NCBI RefSeq assembly: GCF_963966145.1
Contig: NC_091050.1
Coordinates: 16,678,001-16,742,000 of the forward strand
DNA from: Tenebrio molitor
Lineage: Eukaryota > Arthropoda > Insecta > Coleoptera > Tenebrionidae
Length of the DNA: 64,000 nucleotides
Reading direction: 5' to 3'
Of this stretch, positions 59,934 to 64,000 are shown piece by piece. A program made the translations under genes and the position numbers. The number at the start of each line of letters is the position of its first letter. The stretch's first letter is position 1. Below the pieces are notes generated by a model. It was not told the origin of the DNA. It ran no database searches and was given only the letters and a program-made list of their open reading frames with translations.

Positions 59934-60047
59934 TACATATAGTTGATTTCATATAAATGTTCATCCAGTGAGCTGTGGATGTGTAAAAGCACCTTTAGTT
60001 TAGTTAGATTACAAAAGTCACATAATGACAGATCCGTTATTAGTGCT

Positions 60048-60166
60048 AGTGGAGTAACGTTAGGTTTTTATTTCGGAACCGGTAGCAAGAGCTCGGATTT
60101 GAACGAAATTTTTTTAATGTGTTATAAATAAAACATATTAAAACTTTTATAGGTTAAAAATTGCCG
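60048..60166 (+). repeat. Dispersed repeat L, left copy
   Basis: AGTGGAGTAACG, ATTTCGGAACCGGTAGCAAG and TATAGGTTAAAAATTG recur in inverted orientation at 62,051-62,181. Confidence 0.7.
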
Positions 60167-60855
60167 CACATTGTTTATTTCATTAATTTATTGTTTATTT
60201 ATAAGAACTGAAATTTTCCAGTTAGAAATCGTTATTTTCGCAAGAAAAATACTAGAGAACAATATAGAATGACTTTGGGAAGAGTATATTGTCATATTGA
60301 AACTTGTTTGGAATGAATTGTATGTGGAAAAAGAAGAACAATAGGTAGATATTCGGTAGCCCGGTGTTGACCGGCTCAGATAGAAACACGTTCAGTTTGT
60401 CTTCTAGAGTCGCATAGTTAGCATTTTTTGAAGAAAATATATAATTATTTTTGATGATTTTTGACAAAAAAGTGTTTAGTAATACCATGCGATCAAAAAT
60501 AAAAAAAAAACAGAGGTCCGTGATTAATACGCTTCGGTTGGCAACACGTGAAAATGTAATTCAAATGTCATCAGATGTCATTACAATGGAGAACTGTCAT
60601 TATTAATTATTGACTATTAAAATTTGCTATTGCAATATGTTCATTTCGGAGCAAAAAATTTTCATTGTGCAGTGTTACTTCAGAAACGGCGAATCGTCCT
60701 ATTCAACACCTCTAGTTTTCGAGGAATTTCAACAAAAGTTTCAGAACTTTCAAGGCACTTACAGAGGAGAGTAAAAAAAAACAGACATCATTTTTGACAT
60801 AACAGTCATAAATGTGAAACTGCCCTTCCTACATTTAATTTAATTAATTGTGCTA

Positions 60856-61206
60856 CAATCGTGTCAAAAATAAATTACTCTCTAGGATTTAGGGATATTC
60901 GATACTAGGTTGCCATAAATTTTTGTTAGGTTGGGGGCTATGTGGTTTCTGGTGGCAGACAAAAGGTATCTCAAAAATGTAAGGCTGTGGCTAATTCCTT
61001 GTCACAGTTGCAAATTAATGACTAATGCCTCGCTAAGTGATAGATGATTTTTCGTTTCACAATCAATTTTGGTTTCTGTCGGCATATTTAATTGAACTTA
61101 ATCCCTCAATTCATAGTAACCAACCTTAGGCATTCAAAATTACTTCTGAAAATTCTAGTTACACAACATGAAAAAAGTTCGAAATATAGGGAGTAATTTA
61201 TTTTTG
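60856..61206 (+). mobile_element. MITE family A, copy 3
   Basis: Matches copy 2 along its length; both ends are damaged (AATCGTGTC at the left, loss after GAGTAATTTATTTTTG at the right). A scrap of another element (GACAATAAAGAATGGGTTA) follows at 61,260-61,340. Confidence 0.8.
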
Positions 61207-62050
61207 GGTAGTAGGTACGTCTGATAAATTCTTCAAATGTTCCAGTTGTCATAAACTGTCACATTGACAATAAAGAATGGGTTATATTGAATTTTTGAAA
61301 ATGTCACAATTTTGATGATTTTTTTTACTCCCAACTCTACCAACAACTTGCCTTGATTATTTTGTTTTTCCATTCCTGAAAAACAACGTGTTCAAAAGTA
61401 AGCCACTGTAATTGCCCACCATCAACAATTTTAGATGAAAATGACATAGAAGAGGATGAAACGGGGGAAAATATTTAATTTTTATAATACACTCTTAATA
61501 AATTTTTACTTTCAGCATCTCTTGTATATTTTTTACCAATACCCGTCACAATGATCGTTTGAAGAGTTCTACTCACTTTGAATTTTAAGTAATTCATTCT
61601 CTTAGAATTTTTTTTTGGTATCATGTTGTATTGGTAGGTGCTATTTAAGCTATTCTTTGCCAAAGAATATCCGACAAACAAAACATTAAACACAGGAAAT
61701 AAGATTTTAATGAAAAATGATAAAAGTTATTTTTTAGAAAAAAAATTTGTTATAAAAAATTGTCAAAATTTGAACAGTATTTTGAATTAGTATCTCGTAT
61801 TGTCAAATTAAAAATTTTAACACGTAAAACAACGGACAAAAACACAACATGGAAGTAGCGCAAACTTTTCAATAATTTATTTAAACAAAACAATTCGGTT
61901 GCCATGTTGACCATAGCACTCCCGATCTTTGAAAATATCCGAATTTAACTATTATAAAAAAAAATAAGCACAAATATAATTTCAAGATTATTTATTAAAG
62001 AAATCATAATGAGTCGCTCTTTGTGCCGGTGAGTGTATTTCCCACTATGA

Positions 62051-62181
62051 GCGTCAATTTTTAACCTATAAAGGTTTTAGTATTTTGTATTCATGACATA
62101 AAAAAAAAAAAATTATTACAATCGGAACTCTTGCTACCGGTTCCGAAATAACGCCGTATTTTTGTCTATCGTTACTCCACT
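62051..62181 (-). repeat. Dispersed repeat L, right copy
   Basis: Inverted relative to the copy at 60,048, sharing CTTGCTACCGGTTCCGAAAT in the complementary sense. The pair could be the ends of one 2.1-kb element or two separate insertions. Confidence 0.65.
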
Positions 62182-62246
62182 ATATAGGTTATATCCACTA
62201 AATATTTACTTGGTAAAAATACAAAGACAAAAACAAGTAAGACTTA

Positions 62247-62470
62247 CTGTCGCGAGCAAAAAATTCTGGTTAGATAGTCACAAATTAAAAAAAATTCCCT
62301 GCCTGATTACGCCCATGTCAACAAAATGTCAAAAAAATGGGGAAAAAATGACAATTAATGTCATACAACATGATGATAGGTTGTGATATATTTACGACCG
62401 TTTTAAAATGAAGCATTTTCTGTTGTGTCAAAGCATGATTTTGATGACCAGTTTTTTTTGCTCGCGACAG
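62247..62470 (+). mobile_element. MITE family B, copy 2
   Basis: Ends CTGTCGCGAGCAAAAAATTC / TTTTTTGCTCGCGACAG with TA on both sides, same orientation as 37,986-38,207. Confidence 0.9.
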
Positions 62471-62632
62471 TACTTTAATTTAACCAATAAAAAACGTAAC
62501 ACTGCTGCTGTTGAAATCAGCAATGCTAAAACGGACCAAAAAACTAACAAATTATAAACAAGGTAATAATACCAACAGAAAATCAAATTTTCATGGATTG
62601 CTTAGATGCACATTTATGTGAAATTGATTGTA

Positions 62633-62959
62633 CAGGGTTATTCTAAATGATTGTAGTCGAAGTAGGCCATGCCCATGTTATTACGTTTTTGCCGCTTTCA
62701 TGTGAACTGTCAGTTGTATCGCTGTCACTGTCATTTTGTAGGTGAAAAGTGCGGTGATGAGATTTTTATTTATTTTTGTTAAATTAACGATTGAATCCAG
62801 AAATATTGAGTTGTTCTACAATCAATTTTAAAAATATTGAGTTGTTTTGCACCCAATTTAACACATCATTTTGATGATTTTTTTATGTGGAGCGGCAACC
62901 ATAAATTTTACATTCAGTTTTCACGCCTACTTCGACTACAATCATTTAGAATAACCCTG
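62633..62959 (+). mobile_element. MITE family F, copy 2
   Basis: Ends CAGGGTTATTCTAAATGATT and its exact complement at the right (AATCATTTAGAATAACCCTG), TA on both sides, 327 bases. The long perfect ends suggest recent activity. Confidence 0.9.
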
Positions 62960-64000
62960 TACAACCTGTTTCACGTAAGAGTACGAGGCTGACGAACTCA
63001 AGATGCAACCCAATATTCAATTTTCATGAGTAACTAGGTGTAAAGTTTATTCACGTTGGGTTTTCCCTGTCAAATTATTGTCATGTTGCAAACCTGCGCC
63101 TCCTTTCCTAGTAATTTTCACATTATCGTGTTAGAGCGATTTGACGTCTTTAATTTTGAATATTAGTTTGTCGTGTGAAATAAAGTCACAGATTTTTTCA
63201 TAAAACTTCTATTCCCATCCTACTCCTGGGTAATTTTACCACGGCGGAAAGAAAAAAGAAGGTTTTTTAAAAGCTAATTTGAAAATTGCATTAATTAAAT
63301 GTAATTAAGAACTGAAAAATGCCTATCAAGTTGACTTGCTGACAGCGAATAACATAACCTCTACAGTTTACGCATGACATGGTTACTTTATCAGCCCGTA
63401 TTGGCGACATACACAGCTAAAATATTATTGAAGTAAAAATCATACTGCCAAAAAATTATGTGACCTTGACGAGGAAAATCCAACGTCAATAATGAATCGT
63501 AATAAATCATATTTTGACAAAAAGTAGTTTGGACATTCCTGAAGTTTTTTACACATTGTTCACACCGTAAGTAACGTAGCCTCCGAGATAGATTGTTGGG
63601 TAAACACTCAACAGATGCGGCAAACATTCAGGAATCAAACAGCGTTAATTATTTTAATTTATATGCAACGTTTTGGAAGTTACGAATTTTCGAACGGACC
63701 CCTGCAATTCAAAATTCTGGTAAAAAAAAGATCAAAAACGATGGCAGATAAGTAAAAACGACTTGTACAGATTTCATTAATAATTTAGCATAAAATCCAA
63801 AAATGAAATCAAACTGGGTAGGTTCAATTTAAAAAAAAACATAACTTTAGTGTTTTTATAATATTGGGACACGCTGTATATGTATATACCGCAATATTTT
63901 CAGAATGTGCAGTAGAAACGCAGCTATCATCTAAAAAAAAAGAAAAAGTTGACATGTTTAACAACAAACAAGTTATGAAGCTTTTTCGTAACACTGGGAC
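62960..64000. other. Right edge without supported features
   Basis: AT-rich; no coding exon with a phase-1 acceptor and donor was found and no repeat ends were recognised. Confidence 0.35.

Noticed and set aside
37140..63000. CRISPR-like arrays or bacterial features
   Set aside because: The repeats are dispersed inverted-repeat elements flanked by TA, not regularly spaced direct repeats, and the genes are eukaryotic with introns.

Overview
The window is nuclear DNA of an insect, most likely a beetle, though the order is only weakly supported. The genes are split by GT-AG introns, many only 45-60 bases long. The gene set is animal: brother of tout-velu/EXTL3, an HRI-type eIF2alpha kinase (as far as I recall absent from Drosophila), a Mohawk-class TALE homeobox gene, WDR83/MORG1, Rab5 and CWC22. 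The sequence is AT-rich and carries many Tc1/mariner-type MITEs flanked by TA.

The window has two halves. Positions 1-25,622 are compact and gene-rich. In order they hold: the 5' part of botv/EXTL3 (minus strand, running off the left edge); the HRI-like kinase (plus), with a 2.5-kb second intron full of repeats; a mohawk-like homeobox gene (plus); WDR83 (minus); a long coiled-coil locus (minus, 18,853 down to 11,756) whose exons allow four 3' ends; Rab5 (minus); and CWC22/nucampholin (minus). I rebuilt exon boundaries by hand. Every gene given a full model closes in frame.

Positions 25,623-64,000 are gene-poor. The clear coding piece is a 3.1-kb exon at 31,697 that encodes a roughly 1,037-residue disordered, basic protein and ends in a consensus splice donor. 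Four smaller exons downstream (38,902; 43,280; 53,585; 53,900) use the same phase-1 splice boundaries, so I propose one large multi-promoter gene running off the right edge. Its introns hold at least nine families of short inverted-repeat elements, a dead Tc1 transposon nested inside another mariner-type element, a deleted mariner-type element with arms of about 300 bases, and a set of long hairpin repeats.

The genes belong to ordinary cell machinery: heparan-sulfate synthesis, translation control under stress, endosome fusion and splicing. They do not form one pathway. The points most worth a second look are the coiled-coil locus with stacked alternative ends, the hairpin-repeat family, the two unusual motif residues in the HRI kinase, and the proposed multi-promoter gene.
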